Positions 1-7,776 of a stretch of 20,703 nt of DNA are shown here, one piece after another. The stretch spans positions 1 to 20,703 of the forward strand of contig JBEEKA010000195.1 of assembly GCA_041168985.1 (NCBI GenBank). The letters are read 5' to 3'. The position numbers and the translations under genes are program-made. The notes under the pieces are model-generated. The model was not told where the DNA came from. It saw nothing but the letters and a program-made list of their open reading frames with translations, and made no database searches. Position 1 is the first letter of the stretch, and the number at the start of each line of letters is the position of its first letter. Source of the DNA: ZC4RG30 sp041168985 (GTDB taxonomy: Bacteria > Pseudomonadota > Gammaproteobacteria > Steroidobacterales > Steroidobacteraceae).

Positions 1-1
1 C

Positions 2-1468
2 AGCAGCGGCTCAGCCGGCGGCAGCGGCAGCACGTCAGGCACGAGCGGCTCCAGCGGCAGCGGCGACAGCGGCGGGACCAGCGGAAGCACTTCAGGCACC
101 AGCGGCAGCAGCGGCTCGTCCGGCGGCAGTGACAGTACGTCAGGCACGAGCGGCTCAAGCGGCAGCGGCGACAGCAGCGGGACCAGCGGAAGCAATTCAG
201 GCACCAGCGGCAGCAGCGGCTCATCCGGCGGCAGCGGCAGCACGTCAGGCACGAGCGGCTCAAGCGGCAGCGGCGACAGCGGCGGGACCAGCGGAAGCAA
301 TTCAGGCACCAGCGGCAGCAGCGGCTCGTCCGGCGGCAGCGATGACAGCAGTGGTACCAGTGGCGCTAGTGGAACCAGCAGCATCAGCGTCGGCGGCAGC
401 CGGAATGCAGACAGGCTGGTTGCCGAGTCCGATGGTCGCGGTGGCGAACGCCGGGCCGGCGAAGTGCTATTCCTGGGTCGTGCCGAGCGGCTCATTGAAA
501 TCCGTAAAGCCGGGTATCACGTCATCAGCCAGCGGCAGGCCAGTTCGACTGGCGAGATCATTGCGCGCATCCGGATCCAGGATGGACAGGATGTGGACAC
601 GGCCATAATGGCCCTCCGGACGCGCACGTCCGAAGGGATCGTCGGGTCGAACGCCCTGTATCGCGCCTCGCAGGCAGGCGTTTCCCCGCGCGTCGCAGCG
701 GGTGCCGCAACGACAAAGGCCGATACCGGAATCAGCATCGGCATGATCGATACCGGCGCAAGCACAGGCGAACCTGCTGTCGCTTCGCGACTGCGTGTCA
801 CGCGGGGTTTCGAGGGTCGCTACGAACCCCGCGATCACGGCACTCGCGTCGCGGAACTCCTGGCTTCCAGTGGCGCGACGCTCTATGCGGCCGACGTCTT
901 CGGGGTCGACCAGAATGGCAACGTCGTCGCTTCGGCCGAAGCCATCACCAGTGCGCTGGACTGGCTTTCAAGCGAAAAGCTCCCTGTGGTGAACATCAGT
1001 ATCGAGGGACCGCGCAATCCGGTCGTCGAGACCATCGTGCGTCGCTATGTTGCGATGGGCGGCGTCGTCGTCGCGGCAGCGGGCAATGGTGGTCCTCGGG
1101 CGGCCCCCGCTTTCCCGGCGGCCTATCCGGGCGTGGTGGCGGTGACGGCGCTGGATGCGCAGGGCCATGTGTATCGCCGAGCGAACCAGGGCGACTACAT
1201 CAGTTTCGCGGCGCGGGGCGTCGACCTGCCATTGGGCGCCAATGGCGAACGCGTCTCCGGCACGTCGTATGCGGCCCCGATCGTCGCCGGTGTCATCGCG
1301 CAACGCATGACGGCCAGCCCCTCGCTGAACCAGCGCCAGATCCTGGGTCAGTTGCAGCGGGAGGCCATTGATCTCGGCAACAAGGGACGCGACCGCGTGT
1401 ACGGGTGGGGCCGGATCGATCCGTCCTACGCGCCCTGGCCCGGCGCAGCCCTCGGATCCAGACCGTAG
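2..1468 (+). CDS. S8 (subtilisin-like) serine peptidase, 5' end outside window
   Basis: The frame is open from the window edge to a TAG at 1466-1468, giving 488 visible residues. The order is: a Gly/Ser/Thr/Asp-rich linker (to about 400), a stretch at about 460-670 resembling the inhibitor-type propeptide of proteobacterial S8 peptidases (ending SNALYRAS), then the catalytic domain. The triad is visible: Asp in IGMIDTG (codon 749-751), His in DHGTRVAELL (836-838) and Ser in SGTSYAAPIVAG (1265-1267). The oxyanion-hole Asn lies in AAAGNGG (1085-1087). The protein should cleave peptide bonds and is probably exported or surface-attached, but the leader lies upstream and cannot be seen. An ATG at 464 is not the real start, because the same frame continues upstream through the repeats and the propeptide-like segment straddles it. 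Its 3' end overlaps the convergent DUF805 gene by 43 bp. Family is certain; target is unknown. Confidence 0.9.
   Translation, partial: SSGSAGGSGSTSGTSGSSGSGDSGGTSGSTSGTSGSSGSSGGSDSTSGTSGSSGSGDSSGTSGSNSGTSGSSGSSGGSGSTSGTSGSSGSGDSGGTSGSNSGTSGSSGSSGGSDDSSGTSGASGTSSISVGGSRNADRLVAESDGRGGERRAGEVLFLGRAERLIEIRKAGYHVISQRQASSTGEIIARIRIQDGQDVDTAIMALRTRTSEGIVGSNALYRASQAGVSPRVAAGAATTKADTGISIGMIDTGASTGEPAVASRLRVTRGFEGRYEPRDHGTRVAELLASSGATLYAADVFGVDQNGNVVASAEAITSALDWLSSEKLPVVNISIEGPRNPVVETIVRRYVAMGGVVVAAAGNGGPRAAPAFPAAYPGVVAVTALDAQGHVYRRANQGDYISFAARGVDLPLGANGERVSGTSYAAPIVAGVIAQRMTASPSLNQRQILGQLQREAIDLGNKGRDRVYGWGRIDPSYAPWPGAALGSRP
17..331 (+). repeat. Three 105-bp tandem repeats coding a Gly/Ser/Thr linker
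   Basis: Units at 17-121, 122-226 and 227-331 each encode 35 residues beginning GGS(G/D)STSGTSGSSGSGDS. They differ only at a few codons (Gly/Asp, Gly/Ser, Thr/Asn). A degenerate fourth unit starts at 332 (GGSDDSSGTSG) and decays by about 390. Whole-codon period and substitutions that mostly keep Gly/Ser/Thr/Asp character suggest selection for a flexible hydrophilic spacer in the peptidase. The repeat may begin upstream of the window. Confidence 0.9.
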
Positions 1469-1803
1469 TCGTTGCCCCCCTCATCCCCTTCCTGGATGAG
1501 GAAGTACAGCAGGACGATCTGGACCACGGGCACCGGGATCAGCAGCGCCCACCAGCCACTGCGGTCCGTGTCATGCAGGCGACGGACCGCCACGGCCACC
1601 CAGGGAACCAGCGTGGCAATCAGGTACAGCGTACCCAGCAGTCCCCGTTCCGTTCCCATGTCGAACGTGCCCGTGAGGCCGTCCACGATGATCAGCAAGG
1701 CATAGATCGCGACGTTCACCAGGAAGAACGTCCAGAATTCCCTGCGGCGGGCACGCCCCCGGAACGTGGCGTACTGACGCAACACAGCAAGGAACCAGAG
1801 CAT
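1426..1803 (-). CDS. DUF805 family small membrane protein
   Basis: A 125-residue protein of the DUF805 (YhaH-like) family, whose function is unknown. Seen: the family signature GRARRREFW close to the N terminus, then hydrophobic segments, the conserved loop AVRRLHDTDRSGWW, a further membrane segment and the acidic tail GDEGGNDYGLDP. I chose the ATG at 1803 because MLWFLAVLRQYATF aligns with the usual DUF805 start. An in-frame GTG at 1842 would add 13 residues and lies only 3 nt after the stop of the ATPase gene, so it remains possible. It is the last gene of the molybdenum hydroxylase/ABC exporter run, and its 3' end overlaps the convergent peptidase gene by 43 bp. It acts in the inner membrane; a link with the exporter is inferred from position only. 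Confidence 0.85.
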   Translation of the reverse strand: MLWFLAVLRQYATFRGRARRREFWTFFLVNVAIYALLIIVDGLTGTFDMGTERGLLGTLYLIATLVPWVAVAVRRLHDTDRSGWWALLIPVPVVQIVLLYFLIQEGDEGGNDYGLDPRAAPGQGA

Positions 1804-1845
1804 CGCGGCGATCCAGAAAAAGGGGATGCGCCATGATGCCACAGC

Positions 1846-2568
1846 TCAGCGCATCGTCGGATGCCGAACGTCCCCGACGATAACACCGTCGACGAGACTG
1901 ATCGTCCGATCGCAGGACTCGGACAGGCGCGGATCGTGGGTCACGATCAGGACGGCGCTGCCGAACTCCCGGTTGAACCGGCGGAAAAGATCGAAGACGC
2001 CCGCCGCCGACTGGGTGTCGAGATTGCCGGTCGGTTCATCGGCTAGCAGCAGTGCCGGCCGCATGACCAGGGCCCGCGCAATGGCGACCCGCTGCTGCTG
2101 GCCACCGGAGAGTTCCCCCGGCTTCTTGTCGGCGCAGTCGGCAAGCCCGACCGTGGCGAGCAACTCCCGCGCCAGCGACACTGTCGCCGCGTCGGGTCGA
2201 CCGCGCGAGACCATCACCGGCATCAGCACGTTCTCGATCGCCGAAAAAGCCTGGATCAGGTGGTGGAACTGGAACACGAATCCGATGGAACGGCCGCGCA
2301 GCGCCGTCCGCGCCTCGTCATCCAGGGAACTCGTGGCCTGGCCCTGCAGGTACAACTCGCCGCCGCTTGGCGTATCGAGCAGACCCAGCAGGTTCAGCAG
2401 TGTGCTCTTGCCCGAACCCGACGGACCCACGAGTGCAGCGAAGTCATCGCGCGCGAGACTGAAATCAATGCCGTGCAGGACCTCTGCTTCGGTCGGCAGC
2501 CCTGCGTTGTAGGACTTGCGCAGGCCCTGGAGTCGCAGCACGTCTTGAACCACGGCCGGATCAGGCAT
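1846..2568 (-). CDS. ABC exporter ATP-binding protein, LolD/MacB type
   Basis: A 240-residue ATPase of the LolD/MacB/DevA class that powers a type VII (mechanotransmission) ABC system. Seen: Walker A GPSGSGKST (48-56), Q-loop Gln100, signature LSGGQQQR (153-160), Walker B LLLADEP (173-179) followed by TGNLD, and H-loop His211. Length is normal for a stand-alone subunit. The ATG at 2568 fits because homology begins just after it, and it overlaps the end of the permease gene by 8 nt (ATGCCTGA), implying translational coupling. Longer in-frame starts would run deep into the permease gene. With the permease and adaptor upstream it makes a tripartite exporter. The cargo (lipid, lipoprotein, peptide or small molecule) is not readable. 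Confidence 0.95.
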   Translation of the reverse strand: MPDPAVVQDVLRLQGLRKSYNAGLPTEAEVLHGIDFSLARDDFAALVGPSGSGKSTLLNLLGLLDTPSGGELYLQGQATSSLDDEARTALRGRSIGFVFQFHHLIQAFSAIENVLMPVMVSRGRPDAATVSLARELLATVGLADCADKKPGELSGGQQQRVAIARALVMRPALLLADEPTGNLDTQSAAGVFDLFRRFNREFGSAVLIVTHDPRLSESCDRTISLVDGVIVGDVRHPTMR

Positions 2569-3763
2569 GTCGGATCGCCACGACGGGATCGAGCTTCGCG
2601 GCACGGCGCGCCGGCACGGCCGCCGACACGACGCCGGTGACCGTTGCCAGCAGCATGGCCGTCGGTACCAGCGAGGGCGCAATCGGGATGTAGAAGAGTT
2701 TCGGCCCGAAGGTATTGAAGACCCACACGAGGCCGCATCCGACGAGCGCGCCGGCGAAGGATCCGACGAAGCCAAGCACGGCGCCCTGCACGAGGAACAC
2801 GCGCAGCATCTGTGCGCGCCGCGTACCCATTGCGCGCAGGATGCCGATTTCCCGCGTCCGCTGGACGATGCTGATCGACAGGACGCTGGCGATGCCGAAA
2901 GCCACGGACAGCCCGACGAAGAAGGAGATCATCCGCGTGGACATCTTCTGGGACGTCAGTGCATTCATCAGCTGCGCATTCGTCTGCATCCAGCTCTCGG
3001 CCTTGAGGCCGGAGAGTGCAGCGATGCGCGAAGCCACGGTCGTCGCCGAGAAAATGTCGCGCACGGTGACGTCGATGACCGTGATGCCACCCGGCAGGTC
3101 GAGCAGGGACTGTGCCTGTTTGTAGTCCAGGTACACGTAACGCTGGTCGAGTTCGCGTACACCGAGTTCGAATATGCCCGCGATGTTCAGGATGGCGGAA
3201 CGGTCGGTGCCTGACTGCAGGCGCAGCTTGTCCCCGATGCGAAGTCCGAGGTCGGTGGCAAGCAGGGATCCGATGACCGCTTCGCCGGCGCCGACACGGA
3301 ATTCACCGTCGACGATGTCATCGCCGATGGGAATGACCTTTTGGTACCGCAGTGGATCGACGCCGACGAGTGCGACCGAAAGCGCCGTGTCGCCACGCCG
3401 CGCGAAGGCCGGCCCGGACACGATGGGAGACACCGCGGTCACCTCCGGGAGCTGGTCGAGGACGCCCCGCACGCCCAGCCAGTTATTGATCGAACGCAGG
3501 CGCTGCGTCCGTTTGTCCTCGAGCAGCAACTGCACGCTGCCGGGCGGTGGTGGCGCCACATGGTTCACTTCATCCGGCGGCAGCACCCGGATGTGGGACT
3601 GCGTGCCCAGCGTGCGGCCGATGATGTTCTGCTGCAGTCCCAGTATCAGTGCCGTGATGAAGACGATCACGGCGACGCCGACTGCGATACCCACGAGGAT
3701 CAGCGCGGTCTGCGTGCGGCCTTCGCGCAGGAACTTGAAGGCAATCGTCGTCTCGATCCACAT
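2561..3763 (-). CDS. FtsX-like ABC transporter permease (MacB/LolC/DevC type)
   Basis: A 400-residue inner-membrane permease. Seen: one membrane helix at about 20-44, a large periplasmic domain (about 45-275, MacB_PCD type), then three helices at about 279-299, 325-349 and 366-384 (FtsX domain). The cytoplasmic coupling segment QRTREIGILRAMGTRRAQML (301-320) and the C-terminal RRAAKLDPVVAIRHA are typical of the family. Unlike MacB itself, the ATPase is a separate gene. The ATG at 3763 lies 16 nt after the adaptor stop and begins the conserved MWIETTIAFKFLREGRTQT. A longer frame upstream would overlap the adaptor. It probably couples ATP hydrolysis to movement of the periplasmic domain and the adaptor. 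The exact subfamily (MacB, LolC/E or DevC) is not resolved. Confidence 0.93.
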   Translation of the reverse strand: MWIETTIAFKFLREGRTQTALILVGIAVGVAVIVFITALILGLQQNIIGRTLGTQSHIRVLPPDEVNHVAPPPPGSVQLLLEDKRTQRLRSINNWLGVRGVLDQLPEVTAVSPIVSGPAFARRGDTALSVALVGVDPLRYQKVIPIGDDIVDGEFRVGAGEAVIGSLLATDLGLRIGDKLRLQSGTDRSAILNIAGIFELGVRELDQRYVYLDYKQAQSLLDLPGGITVIDVTVRDIFSATTVASRIAALSGLKAESWMQTNAQLMNALTSQKMSTRMISFFVGLSVAFGIASVLSISIVQRTREIGILRAMGTRRAQMLRVFLVQGAVLGFVGSFAGALVGCGLVWVFNTFGPKLFYIPIAPSLVPTAMLLATVTGVVSAAVPARRAAKLDPVVAIRHA

Positions 3764-3779
3764 GGTCGCGCCGCGCACG

Positions 3780-5012
3780 TCAGTTGAAGCGCACGGGGAG
3801 CTCGCGCCGGCTGCTGGCGTCCGGTCCGATCGACGGCAGGGACTGCACGACGGGACGCGCCCGTTGCCCGTCCGCACGTTCCACGGAGGCTGCACTGGCC
3901 AGTGCGAGGTCGCCCGCCCTGGCCCCCGACAGCAGTTCGGTCATGGCCAGTCCGCGCAGACCGGTCTGGACGGCAATGCGCTGGATACGGCCATCGCGCA
4001 GCACACGCAGTGCCGCGCGATCGTCCTCGATATCAACGAGGGCATCGTTTGGCACGACCAGCGCCGACTCGCGCGACCCGGTCATCACGTTCACCGACAC
4101 CGTCATGTCCTGACGCAGGTAGTCCGGTGGCGACTCCACCGTGAGACGCAGGTCCGACGTACCTCGTTGTGCATCGACGGCAGGGGCGATGAAAGTCAGC
4201 CGCGCCGGGAAGGACTGCGCCGGGAAGGCCTCGGTGATGCAGGTCGCGGGCTGCCCGAGCCGCAGCACCGACAGATTCTTCTCGTCGACCGGCAGGAGGA
4301 TCTCGGTGGGCCCATCCAGCGCGAGATCGAAGAGCACGCGCCCCGGCTGAACGAGATCCCCAGGCTCCGCGTTGCGCGTCAGCACGGTGCCGGCCTTCGC
4401 CGCACGGATCAGCGTCTTCGCCATTGCCGCCTTCGCGGCCTCGACGCGCTCGATGGCCTGCCTTTCGTCCGGGCCACCGGTCGACAACGCCTGCGCGGCG
4501 ACGCGCGCGCGGTCGGCCGATGCCTGCGCCACGACTTCCGCCTGTGCGGCTTGTTCGGACTGCTCGGCCGACAGGAGTTGTCGGGATGCGAGGTCCGCGC
4601 GTCGCAGCTTTTCCCGATGCGCCTGCTGCAGCTGTGCTTCCGCCTGCCGCAGCGCCGCCTCTGCCTGTGGTCGGGCGGAGCGGCGCAGGGACTGGAGCGC
4701 ACTCTCGGCCTCGCGCAACCTGGCAGCCAGGTCGTCCGAACGCAGCACCGCCAGCACGTCACCGGCCTTCACGCGGTCGCCTTCCGTCACGCGACGTTCG
4801 ACGACGACGCCCGTCACCTCGCTGCCTGCCTGCACGCGCGAGGTCGTCACCACCCGACCCGTCGCCACGACGGTCTGCACGAGGGGACGGCTCTCGAGTC
4901 GGTACACCGCGAGGCTGGGTCCGCGACCCGACTGCACGGCCGCGCCAATGGCTACGGCAAGTGTCAGCGCAACTGCAATCGACATGCCGCGACCGGTTTT
5001 TTTCACGATCAT
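3780..5012 (-). CDS. HlyD/MacA-like periplasmic adaptor (membrane-fusion protein)
   Basis: A 410-residue adaptor anchored by one N-terminal helix (about 10-27). Seen: the first half of the lipoyl (barrel-sandwich) domain at about 45-92 (AGSEVTGVVVERRVTEGDRV), an Ala/Gln/Glu/Arg-rich coiled-coil hairpin at about 93-200, the second lipoyl half at 201-230 (IRAAKAGTVLTRNAEPGDLV), then beta-barrel and membrane-proximal domains (LVVPNDALVDI, about 318-330). The start codon overlaps the stop of the molybdopterin subunit as ATGA, so the exporter is translationally coupled to the enzyme. It would bridge the FtsX-type permease to the periplasm or to an outer-membrane channel. No TolC-like gene is in the window. 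Confidence 0.93.
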   Translation of the reverse strand: MIVKKTGRGMSIAVALTLAVAIGAAVQSGRGPSLAVYRLESRPLVQTVVATGRVVTTSRVQAGSEVTGVVVERRVTEGDRVKAGDVLAVLRSDDLAARLREAESALQSLRRSARPQAEAALRQAEAQLQQAHREKLRRADLASRQLLSAEQSEQAAQAEVVAQASADRARVAAQALSTGGPDERQAIERVEAAKAAMAKTLIRAAKAGTVLTRNAEPGDLVQPGRVLFDLALDGPTEILLPVDEKNLSVLRLGQPATCITEAFPAQSFPARLTFIAPAVDAQRGTSDLRLTVESPPDYLRQDMTVSVNVMTGSRESALVVPNDALVDIEDDRAALRVLRDGRIQRIAVQTGLRGLAMTELLSGARAGDLALASAASVERADGQRARPVVQSLPSIGPDASSRRELPVRFN

Positions 5013-7312
5013 CAGGCCTTCCGCGTACGCGACTGCAGAGCGGCCTTCACGTGTGCCGGCGTGAACGGAGCCCGGCGCAGCCGGACGCCGGTGGCATCGA
5101 AAATGGCATTTGCGAGTGCCGCCGGAACGACGCGGATCGTCGGTTCGCCGGCACCCGTGGACTCGCCCTGCGCACTGTCGAGCAGCACGACATCCACGGA
5201 CTCCGGCGCATCCTGGATATCGAGGATCGGGTAGCTCGCCCAGTCGACGCTGCGCACCGTGTCGGCATCGAACTGCACTTCCTCGAACAGCGTGCGCGAC
5301 AGGCCGTGCATCACGTTGCCTTCGATCGTCTGCACGAGTCCGCGCGGGTTCACGACGAGTCCGCAGTCATGGGCGACGGTGACACGCTTTGCCCAGACCC
5401 GGCCCGTGGCCGGCGTGACCTCAACCTCGACGACGACTGCCACGACGGTACCGGCACGCGAGGCAAACGCGATGCCGCGACCCGTCAGCACCGCGGACTT
5501 CCCCGCGGCACGGACAGGCGACTTCATGCGTGGCGCCCAGCCGCACCGGTCCGCTGCAGCCTTCACGACGGCGAGATCGCGGGGATCGGCGAGGTGTTTC
5601 AGGCGGAAGGCCACCGGATCCTGACCAACGGCATGGGCCAGTTCGTCAATGGCCTGCTCGGACCCGAAATGCACCTCCGGGCCCACCGGGTCCCGCAGAT
5701 GGGATGTGCGCAGGGGCGAGTATCGGGTCTGCAGCGGCGCGACAGCTTCCCAGGCATGACGCTTGCTGGCGAAGCCGTAGCTTTCCGACGGAATGCCGAA
5801 GTTCGGCGCCGGTGACAACGCGAGGCCCAGCGCCTGTCCGGCCAGCGTGTCACGCGGATCGGCTTCATTGAAGGACACGTCGGTGCGGGACAGTCCGCGT
5901 GCAAGGAAGTCCCAGGCCAAGACGTTCCCCTGGGCATCGAGCGCAGCCCTCGAGCGAAGTACGCAGGCCGGCCCCTTCGGGTCCCAGGCCGTGCCGTCGT
6001 GGCGCATGCCCTGCACGCGCACCGGTTTGCCGAGCCGTTTCGACAGCCAGGCCGCATCCATCGCCGCATCACCGGCGTCGTTGCGACCATAGGAGCCCGG
6101 ACCCATCACCCAGATCGCGTGCACGGCATCAACAGGCAGGCCGAGGAGCTTCGCCATGCCATCGCGGACAGAGTGCGGCTTCTGCGAACCGGTCCATACC
6201 GTTGCTCGGTCGGCGCGGACATCGGCCACGGCGCAGGCCGGCCCGATGCAGGCATGCGACTGCAAGGGCCATTCGTACTCGGCTTCGACGATACGGGCTG
6301 CGGTCCGGAACGCGGCATCGACGTCGCCTTTCTTCAGCGGTTCGTCGCGCTTGATGACCGGTGCCTTGCGGATCCAGGCATGCAGGCCGTCGTGACCGGG
6401 CCACGCCGGCTGCGCCGTATCGCGCATCCAGGAAATCTTGAGATCGCGCGCGGCCTTCACGGCCGTCCATTCCCGGGGCGCGACCACGGCGACGAAATCC
6501 TTTTCCCGCACGACCTGCACCTGCGGGTATTTCGCGGTCAGTGCCGCAACATCCACGCTGCCGACCACATGGCCAGCTTTAGGCGGCCGGATCATGCGGG
6601 CGTGGAGCATGCCGGGAACGCGCAGATCGGTGATGAAGTCGCGCGTACCGAAGACCTTGCCTTCGACATCGCGCCGGGGCAGGGACTGGCCGACGATCCG
6701 ATAGGCACTGCGGGCCTTCGGTTTCGCCGTGACCTTCACGTCCATGAAGTTGCCGACGGCCTTGTTCCATTCGACCGGCGCGTTGAATTTTCGTCCGCCG
6801 ATGAGCGCGGCATAACTGACGGCACGGGCCTGCTCGCCGCTGACGGACACCACGCCCTGCGAGACGGCGAGGCGAGTCGCCGGTACGCCAAGTTCGCGGG
6901 ACGCGGCCTCGACCAGCAGACGGCGCGCTTCCGCGGCTGCATTGCGCAGGGGCTTCGCGCCCGTCGCGATGCCGGTGCTGCCGGACGCACCACCCTGATT
7001 GGGTGTGCGCGCGGTGTCGCCCATCACGATCGACACGCGATCCAGGTCGACATCGAGCTCATCTGCGACGATCTGCGCGATGGCGACCTCGATGCCATGC
7101 CCCATGTCCATCTTGCCGTAGAAGGCCTGCACGCTGCCGTCAGGCAGCACGGCGAGCCAGGCATCGAGCTGTGACGGATCCGGCAGCGGCGGCAGCGCGG
7201 ACGCTGCGGCCTCGGCGTCGGTCACGGCCGGCGGCAAGGTGGAAGCAACGGCGATGCTGATGACGAGCGCGCCGCCCGCCTGAAGCACTGCACGGCGTGA
7301 CAGGGTGCTCAT
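5012..7312 (-). CDS. Molybdopterin-binding subunit of a xanthine dehydrogenase-family hydroxylase (IorB-like)
   Basis: A 766-residue large subunit that binds molybdopterin cytosine dinucleotide and hydroxylates a heterocycle or aldehyde using water. Seen: a Tat-type leader (SRRAVLQAGGALVIS, Arg6-Arg7), the N-terminal segment MGHGIEVAIAQIVADELDVD (70-89), a hammerhead domain beginning near GKVFGTRDF (about 219), the Mo-site glycine loop in the variant form GPGSYGRN (404-411), and C-terminal GAGEP with the probable catalytic Glu723 followed by ALANAIFDATG. Length matches two-subunit IorAB enzymes. The ATG at 7312 overlaps the stop of the [2Fe-2S] subunit (ATGA), and the Tat leader starts there. 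No FAD subunit and no XdhC-type maturation gene is nearby. Export with its FeS partner is likely by analogy with Tat enzymes. The substrate is unknown. Confidence 0.92.
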   Translation of the reverse strand: MSTLSRRAVLQAGGALVISIAVASTLPPAVTDAEAAASALPPLPDPSQLDAWLAVLPDGSVQAFYGKMDMGHGIEVAIAQIVADELDVDLDRVSIVMGDTARTPNQGGASGSTGIATGAKPLRNAAAEARRLLVEAASRELGVPATRLAVSQGVVSVSGEQARAVSYAALIGGRKFNAPVEWNKAVGNFMDVKVTAKPKARSAYRIVGQSLPRRDVEGKVFGTRDFITDLRVPGMLHARMIRPPKAGHVVGSVDVAALTAKYPQVQVVREKDFVAVVAPREWTAVKAARDLKISWMRDTAQPAWPGHDGLHAWIRKAPVIKRDEPLKKGDVDAAFRTAARIVEAEYEWPLQSHACIGPACAVADVRADRATVWTGSQKPHSVRDGMAKLLGLPVDAVHAIWVMGPGSYGRNDAGDAAMDAAWLSKRLGKPVRVQGMRHDGTAWDPKGPACVLRSRAALDAQGNVLAWDFLARGLSRTDVSFNEADPRDTLAGQALGLALSPAPNFGIPSESYGFASKRHAWEAVAPLQTRYSPLRTSHLRDPVGPEVHFGSEQAIDELAHAVGQDPVAFRLKHLADPRDLAVVKAAADRCGWAPRMKSPVRAAGKSAVLTGRGIAFASRAGTVVAVVVEVEVTPATGRVWAKRVTVAHDCGLVVNPRGLVQTIEGNVMHGLSRTLFEEVQFDADTVRSVDWASYPILDIQDAPESVDVVLLDSAQGESTGAGEPTIRVVPAALANAIFDATGVRLRRAPFTPAHVKAALQSRTRKA

Positions 7313-7773
7313 GCCATCCTCGCCTGGGCACGCTTGATGGCCCGCAAGATCGACAAATGGGTGCCACAGCGGCATTTGAGGCCCGCGAGGCCTGCACGCA
7401 GTTCGGCATCGCTGGCCTTCGGGTTTTCACGCAGGAGCGCGGCCGCCGTCATGATCCAGCCGTTCACGCAGTACCCGCACTGGGGGACCTGTTCATCGGC
7501 CCAGGCCTGTTGCACGGGATGGGGATGCTCCGGCGTACCCAGACCCCGGATCGTCGTGATTGATTTGCCTTCCGCGATCGAGGCGGGCACCACGCAACTG
7601 CGCAGCGGTGCGCCATCGAGATGCACGGTGCAGGCGCCGCACTGCGCCAGCCCGCAACCGAAGTGCGGATTGTTAAGCCCCAGCTCGTCGCGCAGCAGGT
7701 ACAGCAAGGGCTGGTCGTCATCCGCCTCGGCGAAAACAGCCTTTCCATCCAGCGTGAAATGGACGATACCCAT
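7309..7773 (-). CDS. [2Fe-2S] subunit of the molybdenum hydroxylase (IorA-like)
   Basis: A 154-residue small subunit carrying two [2Fe-2S] clusters that pass electrons from the Mo centre. Seen: the plant-ferredoxin-type domain with Cys40, Cys45, Cys48 and Cys60 (CGLAQCGACTVHLDG), then the helical domain with CGYC (99-102) and CRC (134-136). All eight expected ligands are present. It has no leader of its own, so it would be exported, if at all, as a passenger of the Tat-leader large subunit. The start lies 3 nt after the stop of the PH-domain gene, and its TGA overlaps the start of the large subunit. Very secure as a family call; the electron acceptor is unknown (IorAB-type enzymes often use a cytochrome or another respiratory acceptor). 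Confidence 0.96.
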   Translation of the reverse strand: MGIVHFTLDGKAVFAEADDDQPLLYLLRDELGLNNPHFGCGLAQCGACTVHLDGAPLRSCVVPASIAEGKSITTIRGLGTPEHPHPVQQAWADEQVPQCGYCVNGWIMTAAALLRENPKASDAELRAGLAGLKCRCGTHLSILRAIKRAQARMA

Positions 7774-7776
7774 GAC

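Noticed and set aside
17..331. Possible CRISPR array
   Set aside because: Units are directly contiguous with no unique spacers, have a 105-bp codon-matched period and lie inside a coding frame.
129..608. Open + strand frame rich in Ala and Gln over the repeat region
   Set aside because: It is a shifted reading of the Gly/Ser repeats. The frame starting at 2 continues into an intact S8 peptidase with a full catalytic triad, so that frame is the real one.
1846..2775. Longer start for the ABC ATPase, adding 69 residues
   Set aside because: The extra residues are antisense-like and rich in Ser/Arg, lie over the permease gene, and homology begins at the ATG at 2568.
3174..5234. 686-codon open frame on the + strand
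   Set aside because: It is antisense to the permease, adaptor and molybdopterin subunit genes, whose proteins have clear family motifs. The + strand product is Arg/His-rich with no recognisable domain, as expected of a shadow frame in GC-rich DNA.
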